DNA from: Eubacterium sp.
Lineage (GTDB): Bacteria > Bacillota > Clostridia > Oscillospirales > Acutalibacteraceae
Direction: 5' to 3'
Assembly: GCA_015655975.1 (NCBI GenBank)
Contig: DVEP01000019.1
Coordinates: forward strand, 1 to 25,000
DNA: 25,000 nt
How positions within the stretch are numbered: position 1 is the first letter of the stretch; each line of letters begins with the position of its first letter. Shown piece by piece: positions 6,932 to 15,485 of the stretch. The notes under the pieces are model-generated. The model saw nothing but the letters and a program-made list of their open reading frames with translations. It had not been told where the DNA came from and did no database searches. The position numbers and the translations under genes are program-made.

Positions 6932-8995
6932 TTAATTTAAAGATACGGCAAGTTGATATGCACTTTCTGTTGCATGAGCAATTCTGCCCGTTTTAACAGC
7001 GTCGCCTACAAGATAAATATTTTTCACTTTATCCTTTAGTTGCTCATAAAGAGCGTTATCAGGTCTTACACCGAGAGAAAGCACTACGCAGTCCGCCTCA
7101 ATAAAACTTTGCTCTTTTGTTTTTGTATTTTCGACAGTTACTCCGTTTTCCTTAATTTCCATTAATTTTGATGACGGCATAAACACCGTTCCTGCTTTTT
7201 TGAGTTTCGGAAGAGCATCGTCAAGTTGCTGGAACCAAGCTCCCGGAGCAATTTCATCTGCCATTTCAATTATTGTAACTTTATTGTTGTTTTCACAAAG
7301 AAGTTCAGATGTTTCAAGTCCTGTCATTCCTGAGCCGATGACTGCAACTTTCTTGTTTTCTATCTTAACACTGCCGTCTAAAACTTCTGTTACAGTGCAG
7401 GCATTTTCCTTTTGGAAAGGTTTAGGGAAAATCGCATTACCGCCCGTTGCAATAATAACAGCATACGCATTGTCATTTTCTATCATATCTGCGGTAACTT
7501 CTGTATTGAAAACAACTTTAGCGCCTGCTTTTTCAGCATTTATTAAAAGGTCTTTTGCGCACCAGTAAATTTTCTCTTTATGCGGAGGTTGAGAAGCCAA
7601 ATATACCTGACCTCCCACTTTGTCAGCCTTTTCATATACTGTTACATTAAATCCTCTTTTTGCAAGTATTTCGGCACACATCAAACCTGCAACACCCGCT
7701 CCGACAACCGTAACTTTTCTGCCGTCGCCATTTATAAATAAATCTGTTCCTTCACGACCTACAAGAGGATTGACACTGCAATGACCGTTTGTACCCTTAA
7801 ATGCGCCTGCCTCCATACTTTCAAAGCAGTACAGACAACAAACGCAATGCTTGATTTCGTCTTGCCTGTTATTTTCTGCTTTTTGACACCAATACGGGTC
7901 TGCGATGAGCGGTCTGCCAAGACCGATTAAATCTTGCGCACCTTCTTCCAACTGCTTTTCAGCCTGCTCAGGAGTTCTGATTAAGTTTGCAGCGATTACA
8001 GGAATGCTCACCTCTTTTTTCACTGCCTGAGCAAGATATTTACGCCAACCGCAATCAAATGTTGCCGGCTCAAGCCAATAGTTGAAAGTATCGTAAGCGG
8101 CACTCGAAACATCAATAGCATCAATACCCGCTTTTTCAAGTCTTTTAGCAATTTTGACGCCTTCTTCAAGGTTGTATCCTTTATTTTTCTGACCGATTTT
8201 TTCATACATCTCATCTACGGAAAGACGAACAACAATCGGAAAATCATTACCGCATCTTGCTCTGATACCTGATATGATTTCAAGTAAAAATCTCATACGG
8301 TTTTCTAAACTTCCGCCGTATTCATCTGTTCTGTGATTTGTGTTTGGACTTAAAAACTGTTGAATTAGATAGCCGTGAGCTGCGTGAAGATATACACCGT
8401 CGCAGCCTGCTTTTTTTACACGTTCGGCACCGTCTATAAACTGTTTTACAAGTTTTTTAACGGCAGAGTTTGAAAGTCCCCTGTTAACGCTGTCGGCGAA
8501 ATTGCTTTTTTCGCATTTTGACGGAGAAACAACAGGCGGAACAATATCTTTATCCATAAGTTTTCTGCCGAACGGCACAATATCAAAAAGTAATTTTTTA
8601 TAACCGGGAATAAATTTTTCACAAGTTACACTAAGCGGAACGGTACCAATCATCAAGCCCAAATTTTGACGGCCCGGATGATGCAGTTCAACCATAAATT
8701 TAGTTCCGTGCTTATGTACTCTTCTCGCCATCTCTGCAAGCGGTTCAATATGATAGTCGTGTGAAACTGCCAACTGACCGAACGATGACGCCCCCGTTAC
8801 ATCGTTCACTCTGGTAATTTCGGTAACAATCAGTCCTGTACCGCCTTTTGCCCTTTCTTCGTAGTAATTCATCATCTGTTCTGTCGGACAACCGTTGATT
8901 TGACCGAAACCGAGCATCATAGGCTCCATAACAACTCGATTTTTCAATTTAACTTTGCCGATAGACACCTCTGAAAAAAGTTTTTTAAATTCCAT
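6932..8995 (-). CDS. Old Yellow Enzyme-type NADH:flavin oxidoreductase (2,4-dienoyl-CoA reductase-like)
   Basis: This 687-residue, three-part flavoenzyme probably reduces an activated C=C bond. The N-terminal TIM barrel (about 1-370) is of the OYE/FadH type, with HLHAAHGYLIQQFLSP-like substrate-site residues. Cys384, Cys387, Cys390 and Cys406 should bind one [4Fe-4S] cluster; the CxxCxxC spacing is like trimethylamine dehydrogenase, not the CxxCxxxC of E. coli FadH. A C-terminal FAD/NAD module has GAGVAG near 432 and GSGMTG near 554, ending in LVGDA. Relatives include FadH, enoate reductases and BaiCD/BaiH of bile-acid metabolism; the substrate cannot be read. The start was moved to the ATG at 8995, which follows GAGAGGT; a longer reading would add 17 residues without a good ribosome site. 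It probably forms a transcript with the membrane-protein gene 75 bp upstream. Confidence 0.92.
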   Translation of the reverse strand: MEFKKLFSEVSIGKVKLKNRVVMEPMMLGFGQINGCPTEQMMNYYEERAKGGTGLIVTEITRVNDVTGASSFGQLAVSHDYHIEPLAEMARRVHKHGTKFMVELHHPGRQNLGLMIGTVPLSVTCEKFIPGYKKLLFDIVPFGRKLMDKDIVPPVVSPSKCEKSNFADSVNRGLSNSAVKKLVKQFIDGAERVKKAGCDGVYLHAAHGYLIQQFLSPNTNHRTDEYGGSLENRMRFLLEIISGIRARCGNDFPIVVRLSVDEMYEKIGQKNKGYNLEEGVKIAKRLEKAGIDAIDVSSAAYDTFNYWLEPATFDCGWRKYLAQAVKKEVSIPVIAANLIRTPEQAEKQLEEGAQDLIGLGRPLIADPYWCQKAENNRQDEIKHCVCCLYCFESMEAGAFKGTNGHCSVNPLVGREGTDLFINGDGRKVTVVGAGVAGLMCAEILAKRGFNVTVYEKADKVGGQVYLASQPPHKEKIYWCAKDLLINAEKAGAKVVFNTEVTADMIENDNAYAVIIATGGNAIFPKPFQKENACTVTEVLDGSVKIENKKVAVIGSGMTGLETSELLCENNNKVTIIEMADEIAPGAWFQQLDDALPKLKKAGTVFMPSSKLMEIKENGVTVENTKTKEQSFIEADCVVLSLGVRPDNALYEQLKDKVKNIYLVGDAVKTGRIAHATESAYQLAVSLN

Positions 8996-9070
8996 ATCGC
9001 ACCTCTCAATTTTAAAAAGCGGACAAACTGTATGGTCTGCCCGCAATATTCACTTATCATCTCTAAAATA

Positions 9071-9640
9071 CTATCTGATATTTTTATTTTTTTTGCCGTA
9101 GATTTCTGCTTTTCTTTCATCTTCTCTACGGCAAAAATCTTTGTACCATACATATATTCCGACAACTATTAAACCTGCAATAGATATGCCTGTTGCTATT
9201 TTTAAGCCTTTTTGAATTTGACGCAAAACATTTAAACCGCCTGTAAAAAATCCCATTGATACAAGCAAGTTTTGACCGTCTCCCGCAATGAAATTGCCCT
9301 TTTCACTGTCTATGTACACTTTTTCTTTTTCGCCGTCTTCATTTTCGGTAAAATAATAGAAACTAAACGCATTTATCGGATTGTTCGGGTCTTCTTTTTC
9401 GTCGTATTCCTTGTTTTCTTCTACATAAAATGTGTATTTATTTCCCAACTCATCTTCAGTTGAAATTTTTTCCGGCATCAAAGCAAGAGCGGCTTTTGTG
9501 TAAAACTTTGCATTAAAAACATCAGCCGATGTCATTTTCACTGCTGCAAAACAAAATATTGATATGAAAGCAAAAACACAAACAAGCGCAATGCAAACTT
9601 TCTGCCACTTCAACAGCTTTCTTTTTTCTTTTTCTGACAT
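9071..9640 (-). CDS. Two-TM membrane protein of unknown function
   Basis: I do not recognise this 189-residue protein. A basic N-terminus leads to a hydrophobic helix at about 13-34. Then comes an acidic, probably extracytoplasmic domain of about 110 residues (35-145) rich in Glu, Asp and aromatic residues, a second helix at about 147-166, and a basic tail. The external part has FYVEENKEYDEKEDPNNP and YYFTENEDGEKEKVYID, which look like beta strands. The start is the ATG at 9640, 4 bp after GGAGGT. The flavin oxidoreductase gene follows 75 bp downstream on the same strand with no terminator between, so the two may be co-transcribed. A perfect inverted repeat overlaps the promoter. Confidence 0.7.
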   Translation of the reverse strand: MSEKEKRKLLKWQKVCIALVCVFAFISIFCFAAVKMTSADVFNAKFYTKAALALMPEKISTEDELGNKYTFYVEENKEYDEKEDPNNPINAFSFYYFTENEDGEKEKVYIDSEKGNFIAGDGQNLLVSMGFFTGGLNVLRQIQKGLKIATGISIAGLIVVGIYVWYKDFCRREDERKAEIYGKKNKNIR

Positions 9641-9680
9641 TTGTACCTCCAAAAACAAGTTTGCTTTTAACAAACATAAA

Positions 9681-9707
9681 ATGTAATATCAGTATATCAT
9701 ATTACAT
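9681..9707. promoter_or_regulatory. Operator-like inverted repeat over the promoter
   Basis: ATGTAATAT (9681-9689) and ATATTACAT (9699-9707) are perfect 9-bp inverted repeats separated by 9 bp. They cover the -10 box of the minus-strand promoter below, the position expected of a repressor site. The binding protein is unknown and no regulator gene is adjacent. Confidence 0.55.
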
Positions 9708-9719
9708 AAATTAAAGCAA
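9691..9719 (-). promoter_or_regulatory. Promoter of the membrane protein/flavin oxidoreductase unit
   Basis: Minus-strand TTGCTT (9714-9719), a 17-bp spacer and TATACT (9691-9696), about 50 bp before the start codon at 9640. Confidence 0.65.
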
Positions 9720-9784
9720 TAATTTATAAATATTTATATTAATAATCAATATATTAAATATATAATATATCTTTAAAATTTAAT

Positions 9785-9888
9785 TGTCAACAATATTTTT
9801 GAGACAACAATATTTATTAGCTGAACTATCAAAAAAATAACTGTCTGTATTATTTGACAATATTTTTAGCGACAATTGTTGTTTATTT
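9785..9888. repeat. Pair of imperfect direct repeats upstream of hppA
   Basis: Two copies of about 34 bp (9785-9819 and 9855-9888) share the pattern CAATATTTTT-N2/3-GACAA followed by a T-rich TTTATT. They lie in the 343-bp AT-rich gap between divergent units (9641-9983), otherwise without a gene. They could be protein-binding sites for hppA control, but low-complexity AT sequence makes chance similarity possible. Confidence 0.4.
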
Positions 9889-9919
9889 GATAAATTTTCA
9901 TAAACTTGTTTACAAATAG

Positions 9920-9947
9920 TTGACTTTTCTAAAAAAATTTATAATAA
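9920..9947 (+). promoter_or_regulatory. Candidate hppA promoter
   Basis: TTGACT (9920-9925) followed after 16 bp by TAATAA (9942-9947). An overlapping perfect TATAAT (9940-9945) would be only 14 bp away, so the exact -10 is uncertain. Confidence 0.45.
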
Positions 9948-9983
9948 TATTTAAATGAATTACATACAGAGGGGGATAAAATT

Positions 9984-12005
9984 TTGAATACAACAATTTT
10001 ATCAATAGGCATTATATGCGGTATAATTGCAATAGCGTTCGCCGTTATAACTGCCGTAATCATTTCAAAACAACCCGAAGGAACAGAAAAAATGAAAGAA
10101 ATTGCAAACGCAATATCTTCAGGCGCAAGAGCGTTTTTATTTTCGGAATACAAAGTTCTTTTGGTGTTTTCAGCCGTTCTTTTCCTTGTTATAGGATTCT
10201 TCCTGCCAAACGGCTGGCTAACGGCACTGTGCTTTTTATGCGGCGCTGTTTTCTCAACACTTGCAGGATATTTCGGTATGAGTGTGGCGACAAAAGCAAA
10301 TGTCAGAACTGCAAATGCCGCTCGTGAAAAAGGTATGAACAAAGCGCTGAAAATCGCATTCAACGGCGGTACGGTAATGGGACTTTCCGTTGTAGGTTTG
10401 GGTGTTTTGGGCATATCGCTGATTATGATACTCATAGTAAAAGACGATGCAACAAAAATTAATGTTCTCACAGGTTTTAGTTTAGGTGCGTCTTCAATAG
10501 CGCTCTTTGCCCGTGTAGGCGGCGGTATTTACACAAAAGCAGCAGATGTCGGTGCCGATCTTGTAGGTAAAGTTGAAGCAGGAATACCTGAAGATGACCC
10601 CAGAAACCCCGCCACAATAGCCGACAATGTAGGCGACAATGTAGGAGATGTCGCAGGTATGGGAGCAGACCTTTTTGAGAGTTATGTCGGTTCAATAATA
10701 TCTGCAATAACACTTGCTCTTGCAGGCGGAACTGCTCTTGGTTTTAACGGCGCAATATTCCCTATTGTTGTTTGTTCGGTTGGTATTATTGCATCAATCA
10801 TTTCTACATTTTTTGTTAAAGGCAAAGAAAACTCCGACCCGCAAAAGGCATTGAAACGAAGTGAATACGCATCAAACATTCTTGTAATTATCGCATCTTT
10901 TTTTGGTGCAAAATTTTTGTTTGAAGAAAGCTATCTTAAAATATTCGGTGCAATCGTTGCAGGCATCATTGTTGGAAGTGTAATCGGCGAATTGACTGAA
11001 ATATTCACTTCCGATAAATATAAAAGCGTAAAAGAAATTGCCGAGAGTTCAAAAACAGGCGCGGCTACAAATATTATAAGCGGATTGTCGGTAGGTATGA
11101 AATCAACTGCTTTTCCTATACTTATGATTGCAATCGGAATTCTTGTTTCATACTATTTTGCAGGTCTGTACGGTATTGCCCTTGCTGCGGTAGGTATGCT
11201 TTCAACAACAGGAATAACAGTAGCCGTTGACGCTTACGGTCCTATAGCGGACAACGCAGGCGGTATTGCTGAAATGAGCGGACTGGACAAATCAGTTCGC
11301 CAAATTACCGACAAACTTGACAGTGTAGGAAACACAACTGCGGCAATCGGAAAAGGTTTTGCAATAGGCTCTGCCGCTCTTACAGCGCTTGCTCTTTTCG
11401 CATCGTATGCTTCTACAACAGGAATTGCAGACGGCGGAATGAGTATCCTCGATGCAAAAGTAGTATGCGGACTGTTTATAGGCGCAATGCTTCCGTTCCT
11501 TTTCTCTGCTTTCACAATGAATTCAGTAGGAAAAGCAGCAAACAAAATGATTGACGAAGTAAGAAGACAGTTCAGAGAAATGCCGGGAATACTCAAAGGT
11601 GCTGAAAAAGCAGACTATGCAAAATGCGTTTCAATATCAACAAAGGCAGCTTTACACGAAATGATTGTACCCGGAATAATGGCAGTAGTGTCCCCTCTTT
11701 TAGTAGGATTTTTGCTCGGTAAAGAAGCTCTCGGCGGTATGCTTGCCGGCTCTCTTGTTTGCGGTGTAATGATGGCTATATTTATGTCAAACTCAGGCGG
11801 CGCTTGGGACAATGCAAAAAAATATATTGAATCACTCCCAAACGGAAAAGGTTCAGACTCTCACAAAGCCGCTGTTGTCGGCGATACAGTGGGCGACCCG
11901 TTCAAAGACACAAGCGGTCCTTCAATTAATATTCTTATTAAACTTATGACTATTGTATCACTTGTTTTCGCAACAGCATTCGGCGACGGAATAATTAAAT
12001 TCTGA
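9984..12005 (+). CDS. hppA: Membrane-bound, K+-dependent-type ion-pumping pyrophosphatase
   Basis: This 673-residue integral membrane enzyme hydrolyses pyrophosphate and pumps H+ or Na+ across the membrane. It has many hydrophobic helices and the family's substrate site: GADLVGKVEAG followed by DDPRNPATIADNVGDNVGD around residues 190-220, and near the end GDTVGDPFKDTSGPSINIL. The segment GNTTAAIGKG puts Ala at residue 453 and Gly at 456, the pattern of K+-dependent members (K+-independent ones have Lys and Thr). H+ or Na+ specificity cannot be settled by eye. The start is TTG at 9984, 8 bp after GAGGGGG. Single gene with its own terminator. In an anaerobe it would recover energy from biosynthetic pyrophosphate. 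Confidence 0.97.
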   Translation: MNTTILSIGIICGIIAIAFAVITAVIISKQPEGTEKMKEIANAISSGARAFLFSEYKVLLVFSAVLFLVIGFFLPNGWLTALCFLCGAVFSTLAGYFGMSVATKANVRTANAAREKGMNKALKIAFNGGTVMGLSVVGLGVLGISLIMILIVKDDATKINVLTGFSLGASSIALFARVGGGIYTKAADVGADLVGKVEAGIPEDDPRNPATIADNVGDNVGDVAGMGADLFESYVGSIISAITLALAGGTALGFNGAIFPIVVCSVGIIASIISTFFVKGKENSDPQKALKRSEYASNILVIIASFFGAKFLFEESYLKIFGAIVAGIIVGSVIGELTEIFTSDKYKSVKEIAESSKTGAATNIISGLSVGMKSTAFPILMIAIGILVSYYFAGLYGIALAAVGMLSTTGITVAVDAYGPIADNAGGIAEMSGLDKSVRQITDKLDSVGNTTAAIGKGFAIGSAALTALALFASYASTTGIADGGMSILDAKVVCGLFIGAMLPFLFSAFTMNSVGKAANKMIDEVRRQFREMPGILKGAEKADYAKCVSISTKAALHEMIVPGIMAVVSPLLVGFLLGKEALGGMLAGSLVCGVMMAIFMSNSGGAWDNAKKYIESLPNGKGSDSHKAAVVGDTVGDPFKDTSGPSINILIKLMTIVSLVFATAFGDGIIKF

Positions 12006-12019
12006 CAAAAATACATATC

Positions 12020-12060
12020 GCACCTGCAAAGACAACAATCTTTTGCAGGTGCATATTTTT
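12020..12060 (+). terminator. Terminator after hppA
   Basis: An 11-bp stem GCACCTGCAAA/TTTGCAGGTGC with a loop of about 11 nt, followed by ATATTTTT. Confidence 0.88.
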
Positions 12061-12118
12061 ATATTGAAAAAAATTAATATTTATGATAGCCTATTTAATA
12101 AGAACAGGAGATGTAATT

Positions 12119-13186
12119 ATGAAAAATTTAGAAAAGGCAAAGCAAATATTATCGGAGAAAAATTCTGATGCAATGTTAATTAACAGCGAGGTTAATATGC
12201 ACTATTTCTGTGATTTTTCTCCATCGGAAGGAATAGTTTTCATCACAAAAAATGAGTGCTACCATATTGTTGACTCAAGATATACCGAAACTGCAAAAAA
12301 TCATGCCGAAAAAACAGGACTCGAAGTTATAGAAATATCATCTGCTTTTACAGATGTTTTAAACGAATTGATAGACAAACACAAAATCAGTAGTATTTTA
12401 TTTGAAAATGAAACGATTTCACTTGCAAAATACAAACTTTTCTCAACAAAGTTAAACGCTCAATTAGTAGAATTAAATAACGAAATTGAACAACTCCGAA
12501 ATGTAAAATCTATTGAAGAAAAAGAAAAAATAAGAAGTGCTCAAAAAATTGCCGAAAGCGCATATTTGGAACTTTTAAATCACATTGAAGTCGGTAAAAG
12601 CGAAAAAGAACTTTGTGCATATTTTGACTATTTAATGGCAAAAAACGGTTCTGACGGCGTATCCTTCAGCACTATACTTTTAAGCGGTGCAAGAACTTCT
12701 ATGCCCCACGGTGTGCCGTCTGACAACACTGTAAAAGACGGAGATTTTGTTCTCTTTGACTTTGGCGCCACTTTGGACGGCTACCATTCCGACACTACGA
12801 GAACTGTTTGTGTCGGCACTCCGAGTGATGAACAGAAGTTTGTTTACAACCTTGTCTTGAAAGCACAACTTGCAGGTATCAGTGCTTTAAAGGCAGGTAA
12901 AAAATGCAGTGATGTTTACTATGAAGCATACAATGTTTTAGACAAAGAAGGCTATGCGCAATATTTCAGGCACTCTTTGGGACACTGTGTAGGACTTGAA
13001 ATTCACGAAGGATACAGTTCTTCGCCCGTTTCAAAAGATACATATCAAGTCGGAAATGTAACCTCTGTTGAACCGGGTGTATATTTGCCCGGAAAATTCG
13101 GAATACGAATTGAAGATATTTTATATGTAACTGAAAACGGCAGTGAAAACTTGGTTACTCTCGACAAAGAACTGATTGTATTGTAA
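12119..13186 (+). CDS. M24-family aminopeptidase (Xaa-Pro aminopeptidase-like)
   Basis: This 355-residue cytoplasmic metallopeptidase releases N-terminal residues, typically before proline. An N-terminal creatinase-like domain (about 1-120) is followed by the pita-bread M24 domain. The five expected metal ligands are Asp214 and Asp225 (DFGATLDGYHSD), His289 (SLGHCVGLEIHE), Glu318 (SVEPG) and Glu332 (IRIED). The length fits the short PepQ/YqhT-type group. The start is the ATG at 12119 after AGGAG; an in-frame ATG 12 codons upstream has no ribosome site and reads from untranslated sequence. It is a single gene between two terminators, and is involved in general peptide turnover. Confidence 0.94.
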   Translation: MKNLEKAKQILSEKNSDAMLINSEVNMHYFCDFSPSEGIVFITKNECYHIVDSRYTETAKNHAEKTGLEVIEISSAFTDVLNELIDKHKISSILFENETISLAKYKLFSTKLNAQLVELNNEIEQLRNVKSIEEKEKIRSAQKIAESAYLELLNHIEVGKSEKELCAYFDYLMAKNGSDGVSFSTILLSGARTSMPHGVPSDNTVKDGDFVLFDFGATLDGYHSDTTRTVCVGTPSDEQKFVYNLVLKAQLAGISALKAGKKCSDVYYEAYNVLDKEGYAQYFRHSLGHCVGLEIHEGYSSSPVSKDTYQVGNVTSVEPGVYLPGKFGIRIEDILYVTENGSENLVTLDKELIVL

Positions 13187-13189
13187 CAA

Positions 13190-13226
13190 AAAACTCACGC
13201 ACATTTTTATTTAGTGCGTGAGTTTT
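13190..13226. terminator. Bidirectional terminator between convergent genes
   Basis: A perfect 13-bp stem AAAACTCACGCAC/GTGCGTGAGTTTT with an 11-nt loop sits between the aminopeptidase stop and the converging stop at 13227, with A and T tracts on its two sides. Confidence 0.92.
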
Positions 13227-14024
13227 TTATACATTTTCAAAAAGTTTTTGAACATCTTTTTTCAACGGTAAATTGTTTGCATTTTCCAAAACATACCGAT
13301 AACTTTGTTTTGCGTTTTCAAACTCGCCTTTCCTTAAATACGAAATTGATTTTAAATACTCTGCAAGAACTTTATTATACAAATTCATCTGTTTATCATT
13401 GCTGATAATTTCAATAGTGTTGTCGTAGTTATGTTTTAAAAATTCGGACTGAGCATAAATGAGATTGTTATTACGATACTTTTTACTGTACTTTTTTAAA
13501 AAATCATCAAAACACTCTGAATTTTCTTCAACAAAAGCCTTTGAGGCATAAACAAAATCATTATAAAAATCAATTTGTTTTGATTTACTGTTGGTCTGTC
13601 TGATGACTTCAATATATCTTACGGCATTGTCATATCTTCTGTTCACAACCAGTGCCTGCACAAACAAGTATTGAAAATAGTGAAAAAGACTTTTTTCAAG
13701 TTTATTTGTTTTGTCAATGCCGAAATTGACGGCATACTCTGTGTATTTTAAAAACTGTTCTGCGTCGCACTTATCAAGAAGAATTTTGTTGTAAGGTTTT
13801 AATAAATTCAAAACTGAAACTGCTTGGTAAACACTTGCTGTAACCAGCGCAAATAAAGCTGAAAAAATAATTGTTATATAACCATTCAAATTAAAATTCT
13901 TTACAACTGTTTCTAATAAAAAAGAAATCAGCAAAAATGAAAAATATAAAACTAAAACGACGGCTATTGACTTCGGCAGTATTCTTTTTGCTTTTTTATA
14001 TGTTTCTTCAACCACTTGTTCCAT
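13227..14024 (-). CDS. Membrane protein with C-terminal helical (TPR-like) region, function unknown
   Basis: I do not recognise this 265-residue protein. It has two hydrophobic helices, at about 19-40 and 48-68, near the N-terminus. The rest (about 75-265) is probably alpha-helical, with paired helices of TPR-like spacing; the last pair (YLKSISYLRKGEFENAKQSY) fits a tetratricopeptide pattern well. This suggests a membrane-anchored scaffold facing the cytoplasm. The start is the ATG at 14024, following GAGAGAAGA; a longer reading adds 16 residues from the promoter region. Single gene with its own promoter and a shared terminator. Confidence 0.75.
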   Translation of the reverse strand: MEQVVEETYKKAKRILPKSIAVVLVLYFSFLLISFLLETVVKNFNLNGYITIIFSALFALVTASVYQAVSVLNLLKPYNKILLDKCDAEQFLKYTEYAVNFGIDKTNKLEKSLFHYFQYLFVQALVVNRRYDNAVRYIEVIRQTNSKSKQIDFYNDFVYASKAFVEENSECFDDFLKKYSKKYRNNNLIYAQSEFLKHNYDNTIEIISNDKQMNLYNKVLAEYLKSISYLRKGEFENAKQSYRYVLENANNLPLKKDVQKLFENV

Positions 14025-14062
14025 AAAAAATCTTCTCTCTTTAATAATTAAAATATATTGAT

Positions 14063-14091
14063 ATAATATCACAATTATTTTTGATTGTCTA
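14063..14091 (-). promoter_or_regulatory. Promoter of the TPR-like membrane protein gene
   Basis: Minus-strand TAGACA (14086-14091), a 17-bp spacer and TATTAT (14063-14068). Confidence 0.65.
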
Positions 14092-14130
14092 TTACCGAAT
14101 ATTTGGTTTTAAAATAAAGTTCAAATTGAC

Positions 14131-14159
14131 TTGACTTAATTTTTTATTACTGTTAGACT
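14131..14159 (+). promoter_or_regulatory. Candidate promoter of the cysteine desulfidase operon
   Basis: TTGACT (14131-14136), part of a tandem TTGACTTGACT, then 17 bp and TAGACT (14154-14159). The -10 is weak. Confidence 0.4.
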
Positions 14160-14205
14160 ATAAACGACAACAATATATTAAAATTTTAGGGGGATTTTAA
14201 CAATA

Positions 14206-15465
14206 ATGGAACTTTATGAATATTTTGCAGATACTCTGCGAAAAGAACTTGTTCCCGCTTTGGGTTGTACGGAGCCCATTGCTATTGCCTATGCATCGGC
14301 AGTTGCGCGCGACTGTTTGGGCGATTTTCCGAAAAAAGCAATACTTAAAGTAAGCGGTAACATACTGAAAAATGTAAAGAGTGTCTATGTACCGAATACA
14401 AACGGAATGAAAGGTGTTGATTCTGCCTGTGTAGTAGGTATAGTGGGCGGCGACGCTTCTCTTGAACTGGAAGTTTTAAGAAGTGTTACTCCCCAACATA
14501 TCGAAAAAGCAAAAGAACTGTTGAATAACGGATTTTGTGCTGTTGAACACCTGAAGTCTAACGAACCTCTTCATATTGTTGTCGAGGTTTTCAGCGATAA
14601 TAATTCTGCCGAAGTAGAATTAAAAGGCGGACATACAAGAATTGTACGAAAAACAATAAACTCAAATACCATTTTTAAATTAGATGAAACAAAAGAAACA
14701 GAAAACACAGTAAAATGTGAACTCAAAGATATATATGACTTTGCCTGCAATGTCAATTTAAACGATATCAAAGATGTGATTGAAAGGCAAATTCGCTATA
14801 ATACCGCAATTTGCGAAGAGGGTTTAAAAAACAATTACGGTCAAAATATCGGAAAAACAATATTAAATGCATACGGTAACGACGCTAAAGTCAGAGCAAG
14901 AGCTTTGGCGGCGGCAGGCTCAGACGCTCGAATGAGCGGTTGCAGTTTACCTGTCGTTATAAACAGCGGAAGCGGAAATCAAGGTATTACGGTTTCAGTC
15001 CCTGTGATAGAATTTGCAAAAGAAATGAAAGTCAGTGAAGAAAAACTTTACAGAGCGCTTGTATTGTCGAATTTAGTAGCAATTCATTTAAAACACGGCA
15101 TGGGCAAACTGTCTGCTTTTTGCGGTGTTGTCAGTGCAAGTTGCGGAACAGGAGCAGGAATTACTTTTCTGCAAACAAATGACTTTGATTTAATATCTCA
15201 AACAATAACAAACACAGTTGCAAATGTGTCAGGAATTGTTTGCGACGGTGCAAAAGGCTCGTGCGCCGCTAAAATAGCCTCTTGCGTTGACGCTTGTATT
15301 TTAGCGCACTATTTAACAATGTCTAAAAATACATTTAAGTCAGGCGACGGTATTGTGTGCGAAGATATTGATTCAACATTAAACGGTATAATGAAAATAG
15401 GCAAAGACGCCATGAAAGAAACAGACAATGAAATTCTAAATATTATGTTTTCAACATATAAATAA
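14206..15465 (+). CDS. L-cysteine desulfidase / UPF0597 family (CyuA, YhaM-like)
   Basis: This 419-residue protein belongs to the family of L-cysteine desulfidases, which break cysteine into sulfide, ammonia and pyruvate using a [4Fe-4S] cluster; the fold is related to the alpha subunit of iron-sulfur L-serine dehydratase. The signatures are ALGCTEP (Cys21), SGSGNQGI in the middle, SCGTGAGITFL, and CDGAKGSCAAKIASC, which provide the likely cluster and substrate residues. The start follows AGGGGGA with a 12-bp spacer. A thiazoline-carboxylate hydrolase-family gene follows after 20 bp, so the two form an operon. Other members of the UPF0597 family are simply uncharacterised, but the context supports cysteine breakdown. 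Confidence 0.9.
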   Translation: MELYEYFADTLRKELVPALGCTEPIAIAYASAVARDCLGDFPKKAILKVSGNILKNVKSVYVPNTNGMKGVDSACVVGIVGGDASLELEVLRSVTPQHIEKAKELLNNGFCAVEHLKSNEPLHIVVEVFSDNNSAEVELKGGHTRIVRKTINSNTIFKLDETKETENTVKCELKDIYDFACNVNLNDIKDVIERQIRYNTAICEEGLKNNYGQNIGKTILNAYGNDAKVRARALAAAGSDARMSGCSLPVVINSGSGNQGITVSVPVIEFAKEMKVSEEKLYRALVLSNLVAIHLKHGMGKLSAFCGVVSASCGTGAGITFLQTNDFDLISQTITNTVANVSGIVCDGAKGSCAAKIASCVDACILAHYLTMSKNTFKSGDGIVCEDIDSTLNGIMKIGKDAMKETDNEILNIMFSTYK

Positions 15466-15485
15466 ATTAAGATAGGAGAAAAACT

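Noticed and set aside
9929..10471. A 180-codon open frame on the minus strand opposite hppA
   Set aside because: It lies wholly antisense to a well-supported gene and its own promoter, has low-complexity Pro/Ala/Ile composition, and has no ribosome site of quality.
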